Below are positions 48,801 to 59,703 of a stretch of 64,000 nucleotides of DNA, in pieces. Source of the DNA: Arbacia lixula (lineage: Eukaryota; Echinodermata; Echinoidea; Arbacioida; Arbaciidae); the NCBI GenBank assembly GCA_963669155.1, contig OZ022590.1, forward strand, positions 1,173,415 through 1,237,414. The letters are read 5' to 3'. Positions within the stretch are counted from its first letter, which is position 1. Every line of letters starts with the position of its first letter. The notes beneath the pieces are model-generated. The model had not been told where the DNA came from. It did not search any database and saw nothing but the letters and a program-made list of their open reading frames with translations. Made by a program: the position numbers and the translations under genes.

Positions 48801-51237
48801 TGCATCTCTCAACCAGGGAGCCAATCAAATCACAGTGGGTCAGCAGACCTGACTTTTCATTTCCTTCTCAAATTAGCCTTACATCCAGGCTTTCGAACAT
48901 GGCTGATTCAAACTTGAAAATAAGCGCTCAGAACTCAGGCTATGAGCCCCTCTTTTATTCTCATCTGTTCTCTGTCCGAGCCAGCCAGAGAAGGAATTGA
49001 GAATGATTAGTCTACAAGTATATGCATCCAGACCCATTTATTGAACATTGTAGTTTGGATTGAAAATGCGCAACAGCCTGGAGGCAAAGCTATCCTCACA
49101 CTGGTTCCAAGCAAACAACAAATCAATGCCACAGAGGACAAGGCAAGTCAGATGGACTGTGTGACGACATTCCTCCTACGGAGACGTGATCACTGCAGCG
49201 CCAAAAATCCACCCGCAAATCAAAACAATCCATACATCTGAAGTTCTGAACATCAAAATCTGTGAGAGGAATCAATTGTTTATCATTTTGTTCATCCATG
49301 CTTAGCCTGCATTTAAGGCTGTTTGATATTTATAAATTATATCATAACCCATACTTGTTTACTTTTTCCGCCTCTTTTTTGTAAAATAAGATCGAACACT
49401 CACAAGACTAGTAACCTTTTCATCCTCCTCTTTTCTCAGTCCGTCCCATTCAAGAATGATGATTCACATGTAACCAGACCTTTTCATTGAAAAGATTGGA
49501 AGAGAAATTCCCAAAAGACTTGAAGACAGGCTAACCCGTGCTGAGAGTGAACATGCCAATTTTATTGATTTCAATTTAAGAACACTAAAATTTAAAGAAA
49601 AATCAGCTTCTGAGAATTATATTACATGTTGAGGGTGAATTTTCTGTTGTGAGTGCATGATGAAACCGAATCCACAATCTGATTGAAATTATAAAAATGA
49701 AAATATTATATTGGATACCATTGCAACATTTCCACAAGATCTGTGTAGATTCCACATCCATCCTGGAAATGGAATAATGGATTTAAATTCATTATTTTGT
49801 ATTTGTTCTAAATGGATGACTTCATCCTGGATGTTACTGTGACCCTGATGTAATTCTACTAAAAATAACCAAGACAATTAAGACACGTTGAGTCTCCTCG
49901 GCTAAACCTGGCATCAGACCAGGTATCAGTGACACAGCATAGCACCAATATTTCACACATCAGAAAAAGCAGTGATCCCTCCTTTAAAGTCCAACCACAT
50001 CTAAACCATCACCCACAATGATAAATCCAAGTTATCCAACTATGTGGGATCCTTTCTGTACACATCCACCACACATCCTTGTTTTAAGATCCAAGTTGAA
50101 CCAAAATATCCTGCAAATGATATGTCAGAAAGAGCCGTAAACATACAATGCGGTTTCGATTCTTGCTGCAGTTCTGCCGCCGTGATGGAAGATGAAGTGG
50201 TGGTAGGCTGCCCCTGCTGCCGCCTTTTGTGTAATCGACTCCTTGGGTTGATGCGTAATGCGGACTGGTGTAGGTTTACACCACCCCAGTTCTTTGGGGG
50301 AGATGAGGAGGGGAGTGCGATGTGGAGCTGGCATCTCAGGACTGGTATAAGACCGATGTGGCCCCCACTGGAAGACTGAAAGACACACCCACGCACGTGT
50401 ACTGTATGCTAGTGGAAGGCTACAAACTTGCAGTGGTGGAACCAGTGGGGGTGAAAGAAGTTGTGGCTGATAGTCTTGGTAATAAAGACCATTTGTTATC
50501 AAAGTTCAAAACTATTCTGAGATGATGGTGGCCTGGCGGCATGGCTAATTACAGAAATACTCTTCAGTTCCATAGGCAATGAATTGCATTATAATTGACA
50601 TGGGACTATTCATAGTCTGTACTAAAAGTGTTAATACTCCTCTAAAGTTTTAAGAATAATTCTAGATGGTTAGCATTCTGAAATTTATGCATCAAGATTC
50701 CCTAAACATTATCAATCAGGAATAATAACCTGGTAAATATCACATTCTGTGGTAAAAGAAGAACCTTCCTCACAGACTGCACACAGTCTAAGATGAACTA
50801 AGAGGTGTCATGGTATAGATCTCAAGGTCCCAGAGCTGATATTGTGCAGTACACAAGGAATACTCTCCAAGGAGTGGAGATGGTGTACATACATGTATGT
50901 GCTCAATACATTCTTGTATCCAGGGACAAGCGGCCATATTAATGATACCTTACCATTGGTTACTATTAGTATGCATGCAGCTGAGAGCATTTCGGTAACA
51001 AACTAGGCTTAATAAGATTTCATGAATGATTGTACCCTCCACGGTGTGAACTAACCTTGAAATGGCTCGTGTTTAGGGTCTCAACTTCTAGACTAAGTCT
51101 GATATCTTTTTTGTTCTGAAGGGGGGATTGGACTGGCGATTGTGATTGGGCGAGAGTGATGGGTGGGCTTTCATCCTGGTATGCCAGAAATGTACACAGT
51201 GCGCAGAGAGCTAGATGGCACCCAGGGTCATGACCAG
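45867..51237. other. Intergenic stretch between the two minus-strand genes
   Basis: Only the repeat at 48355 and C-run at 48685-48705 stand out. 50040-50500 is relatively GC-rich with three overlapping open frames on both strands, none recognisable. A 110-codon minus-strand frame at 45801-46133 overlaps the hairpin element at 45726 and has no recognised motif. Confidence 0.5.
48355..48560 (-). repeat. GGGGCTCTTTTAA interspersed repeat, copy 3 (inverted)
   Basis: Reverse-complement relative of 6176-6320 and 8862-9105: AATACACAGGGGCTTGGGGC, AAAAGAGCCCTGGAAAATGT and GGCCAATGTGCTCAAAAAGT. Intergenic. Confidence 0.65.
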
Positions 51238-51730
51238 CGGTGCTTTTACACCAGAGAATTTTAAGAGGTGCCTTAACACCAGATATGCTTTTCTCACTTG
51301 CAAAAATTTCCTTAGCCCCATACTATAGGTGGGGCTAAGGGAGGGGGGGGGGGGGGGGCTCTTAGCCCCAGCGCAAGTGAGAACAGAAACGAAAAATACA
51401 CCTTGATAAGGAGTGGTAAAGAGCAGATGTGCAAGACATACACTCATAAATATTCATAAGCTGTCAAGAATGTCCGGGGCTAATGATTTCGAATGAGAAC
51501 AGCTAGTCGGGTTTAAAAAATATTACAGGACTAAGAAATGCCCGTGTGAAAAGCTTCAAAAAATAATACAGGGCCAAGGATAGTACAGGCTAAGAAAACC
51601 TAGTGGGAAAAGGGTAAAAGTGTGTTTAAAGGCGCTTTTACACCAGAGGGTTTTCAGTGGTGCCTTGACACAAGAGGGTTTTTGGCGGTGCCCTTACACC
51701 AGTGGGTTTCTGCCAAGCCTTTACAGTTTT
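51238..51730. repeat. Tandem GCTTTTACACCAGAGG-type array split by an insertion
   Basis: Units of about 38 bases resembling GGTGCTTTTACACCAGAG and GTGCCTTAACACCAGA occur before 51286 and again from about 51628 to 51725. The TAGCCCC-rich element lies between them. Confidence 0.6.
51287..51614 (-). mobile_element. TAGCCCC-rich interspersed repeat, copy 2 (inverted), nested in a tandem array
   Basis: Reverse-orientation relative of 22568-22870: GCTTTTCTCACTTGCAAAAA, TTAGCCCCATACTATAGG, AGTGAGAACAGAAACG and CTAGTGGGAAAAGGG. It is inserted between units of the CTTTTACACCAGAGGGTTTT array at 51238-51730. Confidence 0.62.
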
Positions 51731-51773
51731 ACACCTAAGGAAAAGTGTTAAGACCCTGTTACACCATTAAACA

Positions 51774-51935
51774 TTTACAGGAGTATTATAAGAAGAGCAA
51801 CAAACGAAATGTCAAAAAACCTGCTTCTAAAAAAATTGAATTGAAATTTAGGTTGTGTCAGTTTCAGCTTGAGTCAAGTTATAACTTATTTTAAATTATT
51901 TTTCAAAAATGTCAAAAAATTTTGAACACCTAGTA
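51774..51935 (+). repeat. TTTCAGCTTGA interspersed repeat, copy 3
   Basis: GGAGTATTATAAG, AAACCTGCTTCTAAAAAA, GTCAGTTTCAGCTTGAGTCA, AGTTATAACTTATTT and TTCAAAAATGTCAAAAAATT match the copies at 37976 and 57690. Confidence 0.5.
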
Positions 51936-52616
51936 GTTTGGTTATGCTAAGAACAGTCTGAATGTTAAGCTAACATACAGTAAGTGAGATTGTGAGTAAA
52001 TGTACAGAATGTACAGTGTAGGTGCTGAAAGGTGGAGCATGCTATTGGATGGAATATGAGGACCAGCTGTATAAATGTGAGGACATCTGGAAATGGAAGA
52101 TTGTGCTCAGGGGCTAACAGTATTTTTTTTAGGCGTATGCCAGTCTAATACCCCTTTCATGCATCTAACCCTTACCATCACCAAACCTTTATATCTCCTT
52201 TGGCTTACTATGCATGTCAATGGTAAAAAGATAGTTAATCCACCATATAAGGTAGAAATATGCATTATATTGGTGTGAAACACATGAATTATTTATGTCA
52301 AGCTTCCAGGGGCCATACATGTTCATGAAACCATACTCACCTAGTTAGTTACTAAAATGCATGTAGATGAATGCTTTTCAGCAACTAACAAGGCCTAGTA
52401 AGGGTTCATGAATATGGCCCCCAGGCTCTTGAGTATTTATAATCAAAACTGTACACACACAGAAACAAAAAAAAAAGCCAGGTACAATCATGTGCTCTTT
52501 TCTCCATTCTCCACTTTTCTCAGTCATTCATCCGTTCTTAGGAATACCTGACACTGAGTAATGACTTATTTAGCACAATACAGTCAAAGCTTTTTATTAA
52601 AGAATTTGGATTAGAA

Positions 52617-52834
52617 AATGGTGAAAATGGTGAAAATGGTGAAAATGGTAAAAATGGTGAAAATGGTGAAAATGGTAAAAATGGTGAAAATAGTGAAAAT
52701 GGTGAAAATGGTGAAAATAGTAAAAATGGTAAAAATGGTGAAAATGGTAAAAATTGTAAAAATGGTGAAAATGGTGAAAATGGTGAAAATGGTAAAAATG
52801 GTGAAAATGGTAAAAATGGTGAGAATGGTGAAAG
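52617..52834. repeat. GGTGAAAAT nine-base array
   Basis: About 24 nine-base units of GGTGAAAAT, GGTAAAAAT and AGTGAAAAT. A period that is a multiple of three keeps several frames open without coding meaning. Confidence 0.93.
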
Positions 52835-52929
52835 CCAAGCTACACAATCCACATCCACTCAGAGCCCTTCCAAATGATCATTTAACACTCTTTCACTATT
52901 CCATGCTACATGTACAGTGGTTGGTCACA

Positions 52930-52990
52930 CTACAAATATGTGCTTGTGACTGATGTGAACGCATTCTTCTCCTTCAAGTCAGTCTCACTA
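52930..52990 (-). pseudogene. Diverged duplicate of the C-terminal coding segment of the unknown gene
   Basis: On the minus strand this reads ETDLKEKNAFTSVTST followed by TYL-like residues and a TAG at 52930-52932. It parallels ETGFKEEGVFTSVTST at 53197-53245. The shared core GTGCTTGTGACTGATGTGAA (plus strand) is identical, with scattered changes elsewhere. The palindromic element at 52991-53190 separates the two. It may be a duplicated exon end or part of a larger repeat. Confidence 0.4.
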
Positions 52991-53190
52991 CTAGCCTAGG
53001 TAACAGGCTGTGAGGTGCATGAACATAACCCAGTCTGTTATCAACTATGTCTGGTAACACAGACTGTGCCCCAATCCTATAAGAAGCCAAAGGAACCATG
53101 ACATAATTAGGGCGTAGTCTGTAGTACCAGACTTAATTGTTAACAGACTGGGTTTTTTCCATGCAACTCGCAGCCTAGTACCTAGGCTAT
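52991..53190. mobile_element. Inverted-repeat element with TAGCCTAGGTA ends, full copy
   Basis: Arms TAGCCTAGGTAACAGGCTG, ACCCAGTCTGTTA and GTCTGGTAACACAGACT pair with AGTCTGTAGTACCAGACTTA, AACAGACTGGGTT and CAGCCTAGTACCTAGGCTA. The right end supplies the stop codon of the unknown gene's second exon. Confidence 0.72.
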
Positions 53191-53377
53191 CTCATAGTGC
53201 TTGTGACTGATGTGAACACCCCCTCCTCCTTGAAGCCTGTCTCTACAGGAGGTGGGATGGCACCATTGCCATCTATCATTACCTTCCTGAGCTTGTGACA
53301 TGTCAACAGAGCCAGGCGAAGATAGGAGTCTTGCTGCGCTAACTGCCGCCCAAAATAGACAAGTTTAAAATGTTTCA
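53187..53377 (-). CDS. Unrecognised protein, candidate second exon
   Basis: After an acceptor CCATCAACAG the frame from the exon at 56593-56728 continues (split codon GTG) through KHFKLVYFGRQLAQQDSYL, a Leu-rich helical piece LRLALLTCHKLRK, then IDGNGAIPPPVETGFKEE and FTSVTST. It stops at TAG, 53187-53189. The joined product would be 108 residues, soluble, with a basic helical centre. An alternative donor AAG/GTAATG at 53283/53282 could end the exon earlier, in which case the gene continues elsewhere. The stop codon lies in the terminal bases of the palindromic element at 52991-53190, so the native C-terminus may have been altered. Family unknown. Confidence 0.4.
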
Positions 53378-53427
53378 CTGTTGATGGACATTTTCAATAA
53401 TGCTATAATTCACAGAACTTTATTCTT

Positions 53428-53514
53428 AGCCTAGCTACTAGGCTGTGAGGTGAATAAACATAACCAAGTCTGTCAACAACTATGTCTGGTAACACAGACT
53501 ACATGTATGCCCCT
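53428..53514. mobile_element. Inverted-repeat element with TAGCCTAG ends, half copy
   Basis: Matches the left arm of the element at 52991-53190 (GGCTGTGAGGTGAATAAACA, CAACTATGTCTGGTAACACA) and stops abruptly near CATGTATGCCCC; the right arm is missing. Confidence 0.65.
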
Positions 53515-53813
53515 ATCCCATCCTGGCTCTAGAGGAGACAGGGCTATGGAAGGAGAACCAGGATGAGATTAAACGAAAGATGCTGTACAGTGTAGCAAAG
53601 GTGGGAATATATTTAGGTGACGGTAGAGCAATATCTGGACAGAAGTTATTGAATGATATATGTTACACATACCACATAACCGTTCTTACTTTCAAAATCA
53701 AAGCTGTGATTTGAAAGCAGTAAAGGTGGCATGTGAAAAACAATGAGGTGATTGCATGGATACATTAAGTGCAATGGACTTATATAGTGGTTACTTGGAC
53801 TGTATCACAAACT

Positions 53814-54342
53814 TTAAAGACAGCCAGTCCCTTTTTCAGATCACCACAAAACCATCGAAACATTGGCAAAACATAGAGAAGTGTTAGCAAGCTCTATATT
53901 CACAATTTGAAACTGATACGTAGTGTAAAATTCAAATAATGCACGTAAACAACGTCTGATTATTAGTCTTTATCTCAGGCTCTTAGCAGGTTTGTGTTGA
54001 AATATCTGCTTTATTGATTAATCTGTTTATTAAATTATAAAACGCATTATGAAAAAAAAAATGTTCTATGGAAGGAATCATCTCCAAAGTTTGGTAGTTA
54101 CTCCTAAAATTACGATTTCACACACGCATAATAACCACATAGATACTGTAACAAAGACTAATACTTTTTTCGTAGTACGAAAAAAGTCGGTTTGAAATCT
54201 AACGGCTGAATTTTTTTACATATACAGAAAGCTTCAACATGCTATATTCTTAGAAATGGTCTTGAATCACACTATCTTCAATTTACGATCGTGATAGACG
54301 ATTTCAAATTTTAAGCTTGCAAAAGGGACGGACAATCTTTAA
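53814..54342 (-). mobile_element. TTAA-flanked element, family T3, copy 2 (inverted)
   Basis: Reverse-complement copy of the element at 1499-2017 at high identity over its whole length, with intact TTAA at both ends. It lies inside the proposed intron of the unknown gene. Confidence 0.82.
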
Positions 54343-54720
54343 TACCTGATGCAGTAACCCTCATTTGTTGTTTAAACATTGATTAATGAAGGGCACAGTT
54401 GTACAGTACTGAGTGGTTTGTAAACAGCATGGTATGAATGAGAACAAATCCTTCTTAAAATCTGTAAAATTATGATTCAGGATTTAACTGCACAGATTCA
54501 AACTATCAATTGATTTTATTTGGGTAAAGATCAAAAATCAAAAGTATATCATACATGTACATTACATATAGTATAAAATTAGTACACACTTTGAATACTT
54601 CGATACTTTGAATCTATTTAATGTACATCAACTCGCCCATGTACATATATATGTAACTACAAAGCTGGAGGTTTTGCACTCAACATACCATGAAATTTAG
54701 TTCCATTGGATCTGTTCTTT

Positions 54721-54729
54721 TTTTCTCTC

Positions 54730-54771
<42 letters not shown>

Positions 54772-54834
54772 TCCCTCTCTCACTCTCTCTATCACTCTCT
54801 CTCTCTCTCTCTCTCTTTCCCTCTCTCACTCTCT
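54721..54834. repeat. CT dinucleotide microsatellite
   Basis: Interrupted (CT)n with CCCTCTC, CACTCTC and TATCTC variants over about 110 bases. Confidence 0.95.
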
Positions 54835-55963
54835 TCCGAACTGTAATGCATATTATTATTCACACATTCCTAGCTTAGTCAAGCATTGTAAAGACACTAC
54901 TACCATGGTATGCCCATTCATACACTGTACATTACATACTTATTGAACTATAGAATGTTGAGAGCAGATTTCACTGTGTAATTCATATTGGCATCAAAAG
55001 CCTCTTGCTAGCATGTGGTATCTCTTTTTCCCATTCAATCTTGGAAAAGATTGTGCAAAATGTATTTTGATTTAAAATATATTGTACTCTGCAAACCAGA
55101 CAGGAGTTTTCTGTGCATCATGATGATGAAAAACAATTATGAGCCATTGAAGTCACGATTAAAAAACAGGAAATTCTGATCATTTCCAGGCAAAAATATA
55201 TGTGACATTGCTGGTATTTAATCCATTGTGGAGTATGGACCAAACCTAATACAAAAAGAAATGAGCATGGAATACCAGCTAACACCCGCGTTTCAACAAA
55301 ATAAATCAAACCATAAAAAGGTGAAAGTTGCCTTGCGACTTACATCCAAAGATCGCAATCTTAAAAAAATCACTGTAAAATGGTAAAAAAGAATATCCTG
55401 TTTAAATCCAATGCTCTAACGATTTTTTTTTTAAACATATAATTTGGTTTCTTTCACATTCAAACATACATCTTGTAGGCGGCAGGCATATCAAAGTGTG
55501 TCTATTTTAAAAAGCCTTGAATGACATCAATTGCAAAGAGAGTAATTTGTACTTCATTGAAAGGCTATGTCTTCTCAAGGCCTAATATCAAACAGGAAAT
55601 TTGGGGTACACCCAATTTGAAAGCACGCAAACCTGTGAAGAAGAGGAGTGTTTGGGCTGGGCAAATCAGGTGGGGCAACAAAACATAATTGAAATGTTCA
55701 AATTCTGTTCCAGTTACTTGCTCACATTACAGATAACTGTTCAATGTACTTTTTTTATATGTAAATTTTCTCAAACTTTAAAGGTGAAAGGAACTCCTGA
55801 TAACAAATTAAAAATTCTAAGTCAGATTGGCAAAAGTTTGAAAGTATCTGGACATACTAAGAAAATGTACATTTTATGCAATCCTGATCACTACGCTGGC
55901 AGGCAATGAACAAGAAGCCTCTACATTACTTCCATTGTTCTTACATGCACCATTCTATATTAT

Positions 55964-56196
55964 TTCAAGATATTACCGAGAGCATCACTTCAGACACCCA
56001 TCTATATTTCATTTCTTATCAACTATCACCACATACTCGAACAGCCTTCACGTACAATACAATCATCATAGTCACTGGACAAAAACTTTGGAACGAACTC
56101 TCAACTGAATTAACAACTGCCCGCTCATTGCACGTATTTAAACGCGAACTCAAATTTTTCCTCTACGCACCACTAACACGGGTTTCTTTTCTTTGA
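55964..56196 (+). mobile_element. CR1/L2-like non-LTR retrotransposon, 3' end of reverse transcriptase ORF
   Basis: The frame reads HTRTAFTYNT, then GQKLWNELSTEL, then SLHVFKRELKFFL and a stop at 56194-56196. This is the characteristic C-terminus of many CR1/L2/Jockey-type reverse transcriptases (R-T-x-hydrophobic, G-x-x-L/I-W-N-x-L, S-x-x-x-F-K-x-x-L-K). No catalytic domain is visible upstream, so it is a 5'-truncated, dead fragment, as is usual for such elements. It lies in the intron of the unknown gene, in the opposite orientation. Confidence 0.7.
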
Positions 56197-56592
56197 ATTA
56201 AGTTGATCTTCCATGAACATTTAACCCCAATTTTATCTGAATTTGAACAATTGAGTGTCACCTTTATAAGTTTTGGTGATTGATTATGAGGCAGGCTAAC
56301 AGCCCTTTGATTTTATTTTGTCTTTAAATTCAGTTGTTAAAAGCTTTGAGCATCATTAATGTAACATTTACAGTTATAGTATTCACTTATCAATGACATG
56401 CAATTACAATGGCCTAAAGATGGAGTCCAAGTTACTTACAATCAAAACCAAACTGTTCGGAAATTAGATGTTACAACGTAACTTGTATGAACGTACATCT
56501 AGTAGACTAAAGTAAAGTTGACAGTGTACCATCTAACTTTTGTAAATAGGCAATTATGACAATTGGGGAGAAATTCAAAATGCCTCACTCAC

Positions 56593-56728
56593 CTTCTGCT
56601 GTATCGTATTCCCTTTCAGCTCTTGTCGGAAAATAGTACTCTAACAGTTTATCCTCGAGATTAGCAAAAATTCCACCGTATAATTCACCTCTGCGCTCAG
56701 AAACACTTATGATGTAAATTGTATGCAT
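56593..56728 (-). CDS. Unrecognised protein, candidate first exon
   Basis: An ATG at 56728-56726, preceded four codons upstream by an in-frame TGA, opens 45 codons and stops at GCAGAAG/GTGAGT, a near-perfect donor. The peptide starts MHTIYIISVSERRGELYGG, continues with an acidic, aromatic stretch (LEDKLLEYYFPTR) and ends EYDTAE. No signal peptide or membrane helix is evident. It leaves in phase 1 and fits the acceptor at 53378/53377 in frame. I do not recognise the family. The hydrophobic start vaguely resembles the first strand of longin-type domains, but this is not a claim. The ORF length alone could arise by chance; donor, start context and the fit to a second exon raise the odds. Confidence 0.42.
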
Positions 56729-57010
56729 AAATGAAGCTCACAAGCGAGTAGTGATCAGCAAACCCGCCTGAACCGCCGGCCTGGACTGTCGCGTCTGAAG
56801 CATGCAAAACATACCGCGGCTAGGCTGTCCTTATTATTCCAGACACTTGTGGCGAGGCGGAGCTTTCAGTTTGAACGGTACGGTGACCATTAGCTATGCC
56901 AGCGATGGCCCGTCAGGTGGTATTATGATACCGTTGGATAAAGTTAACTGTGCGGTGCATTGGGGAAGTGCCCGGCGGGTATGCATGCACACACAACGCA
57001 TGGCGATGGC
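56729..57010. promoter_or_regulatory. GC-richer tract upstream of the unknown gene
   Basis: 56756-57005 is clearly richer in G+C and CG than its surroundings (CCGCCGGCC, GTCGCGTCT, ACCGCGG, CCCGGCGGG) and lies directly upstream of the candidate exon at 56593-56728. It is a plausible promoter by position; no clear TATA box was identified. Confidence 0.25.
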
Positions 57011-57689
57011 ATAATCAAATCAGAGTCTACGAGGAATTTGCTGTAGCGCCAGCTACGATTTGAACATTATAAACATGTGAACTAGATGGGGTATTGAACT
57101 TGACAAGAAGCAGGAAGGGGGGGGGGGGGGGGATGCAGAAGAAGAGGAAACAGGAGAGGAAGAGTTGGAAGAGGAGGAGAAGAATTTTTATAAGCATGCA
57201 AAGAATCTCTTCTTTCTTGTAACTCGCACATTCGGCGATGACCTTGGGACCTTGCCTTACCTGCCCTCTCTATTCCTCTCTATATAGCACTCATGTACAA
57301 TCATCTTCTTTCTCACACATGTTTCCCACAGTGGTCCCAATTTTGGCTTCTATTAACATTGAGCAATTTCATTAAATAAAAAAGAGAAGAAATTTTAGGT
57401 GTACACCCAATAGATCGGATATGAAAGCGTTTCCATCCTGTACGCCTATTGCATAATTCTACTACATGTATAAAGCAATCCAAAACAGAGCCCAATAATT
57501 ATGCAGTCTTCATTTTTTTGTCATATTGTATTCACAACCTTAATTTCCCTTGGGATTGCGGGGTGCAACATGTATTTCATTTTTCAGTATGGAAAATCGG
57601 ATTCAATGGCGGAATGCACACTGAATCACTGAAACTGTGTTGCTACTAGATGAATTAATCATCTAATACACACAAATCTTTATGTCCAA

Positions 57690-57878
57690 ATGTATTCCAA
57701 AGTAAAAATCTCATTAAATATTCTTAGGATTATTACAAAAATGCTTATTGATAAAATGCCACGAAACCTGCTTTGAACAAAAAATTTCCTCCTTTAACTT
57801 TGATGCGTCAACTTTAGTTGTAATTTATTTCTAACTTTTTTTTTCAAAAGCGTCTAAAGTGTTTTGACACCTAGAAAT
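57690..57878 (+). repeat. TTTCAGCTTGA interspersed repeat, copy 4
   Basis: AAAATCTCATTAAATATTC, TTAGGATTATTACAAAAATG, AAACCTGCTTTGAAC and TTTCAAAAGCGTCTAAAGTG show the same order of blocks as the copies at 10018 and 51774. Confidence 0.5.
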
Positions 57879-58039
57879 AACACATTGCTGGATTGAAATG
57901 CACAGAGTTTGCATCTACAATGAATCATTCGTTTCCAGGATGACCGTGCGCTGCACCTGTACTTGAACAAAGATTCCGTGATATAAATTATGACGCGAAG
58001 TTATTTTTTGTACTTTAACACGTCCTCGACCAGGAGCAA

Positions 58040-58400
58040 TTTTAGTTCAGGCTTCTGGGATTGATCAACACTTTTGCCTCCAAACCTGATCAATTCCCAA
58101 AGCCAGATTGCATATCAATCCTAATTTCTATAAACTCATTTCTTCAACTCAACAACATGACACTAAAGCATAACCTATTAAATGAAACTTCACGCTAATA
58201 TCTCTAAAAATGATATCGTACTGTGAAAGTACTCATGAGACTAAGACCCATGTCCTCGTTCTTTTATTCTCATTCTGATAATCAAACTAACAACTTAAGT
58301 TCAGAGTTCTACGCTTGATAAATATCCAACGCTTTTCACCTCCGGACATTAGTCCCGAATGCCAGACTTCACACCAATCCTCATTCGTGTAAATTCAACA
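58040..58400. repeat. Old tandem duplication, about 253-base offset
   Basis: GTTCAGGCTTCTG..., CACTTTTGCCTCC, GCCAGATTGCATATCAATCCT and TAAACTCA at 58045-58140 have diverged counterparts at 58298-58400 (GTTCAGAGTTCTACG, CGCTTTTCACCTCC, GCCAGACTTCACACCAATCC). Confidence 0.5.
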
Positions 58401-59516
58401 AACATTACAACATAACAACCCCATCAAGAGACTTCTTTCTAATCTTTATCACTTGAAAAGAACCAGAATTCTTATGAGACTAGAGCCAATGTCTTCTGCT
58501 TTTCTTCTTTTGAAATTGTCATATTATCAAACTCTGATATGACTCGAATATATTTTATACCTTTTAATGCCATGAAACACATTTAACCACACATAACGGA
58601 GGAACAAATGCCTTAAAGACAGGGTGTCCCGTTAGCAAAAGTCATGACACTCGGCATCAATGAGCAGGATACCCTAACGATAACGTGTGCGAAATCTTAC
58701 AGTCTAAGCCTCGCAAACCTTTTCAGGAAAAGTGAAAAACTATCAATGTTTTATGTTTGACACCTAGCTGCCGTAGTCAACACTCACAATCGCAATGTCC
58801 CTGTCAGTGCGCCGCTGGCATGCTCTCATTGAACGTATGCACTGTGGTGCGGACCGAAGCGCACAGCGGTCTCCAATATCTAGGCTATAGCTTTTCTCGC
58901 CTTTTTAGGGATAATTATGCATCTTATGCAAATTAGCGTAACCCTTTATAAAGAAATCGCATAGCCCGGGGACGGGGGGGGGGGGGGGGGGGGGGGCAAA
59001 AACAGCCCCCCCCCCCTAAGATCTCGACCGTTGATCGCGCGATTGCGACGAAAATTGGCACGTACGTCACCGATGACGTAATCTCCACAATTCAATTGTC
59101 AGTTGCAGCAAAATTCAAATTTATTTTTAATTAATTTAATTTAATTAATTAATATAATTAGTAAAATAAATTTACTAATTATATGCATAAAATGTCGATT
59201 TACCTGCGCAGCAGGTGTATTAGCAAAAAGAAGAAACCAATTTAGATCACTAACCATAACCACTGTGGTGATTAAAATAACTGTCAAGTATGTACTTCCA
59301 AAGAACCAACATTTAATATTGTATTATGATAAAATTCAAACATGATGACTATGATGTATTGGACGTTTAAGCCTTTGAATGCTGGACAAAATGCTGCCCT
59401 ATGGGATTTTAGTGTATTGATGGTGAAAGAATCTACAAGGGTTGATCGTGTTTCATTGTATGTTATAGTATTCAAATCTGATGTCAATCTCTAGCAAGTA
59501 GAACATAATTATGGTA

Positions 59517-59703
59517 CCTGGCGGGTGTTTCACCAAGCTGTTCGTAAGTTACGAACGACTTTACGAACGACTGGTGATCCCTTCTTGTGCTCAATGCGAT
59601 ACTACACTTTGTTCGTTGAGAATCTCTTTAGCACAAGAAGGGATCACCAGTCGTTCGTAAAGTCGTTCGTAACTTACGAACAGCTTGGTGAAACACCCCC
59701 CTG
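59517..59703. mobile_element. Palindromic element with CAGGGGGGTGTTTCACC ends, copy 2
   Basis: Second copy of the element at 45527-45724, with the same arms (CGTAAGTTACGAACGACTTT) and a slightly decayed left end (CCTGGCGGGTG). Confidence 0.82.

Noticed and set aside
52538..52953. Open frames of Phe/Ser/Pro, Phe/Thr/Ile and Met/Val/Lys repeats
   Set aside because: They reflect the nine-base GGTGAAAAT array, whose period is a multiple of three.
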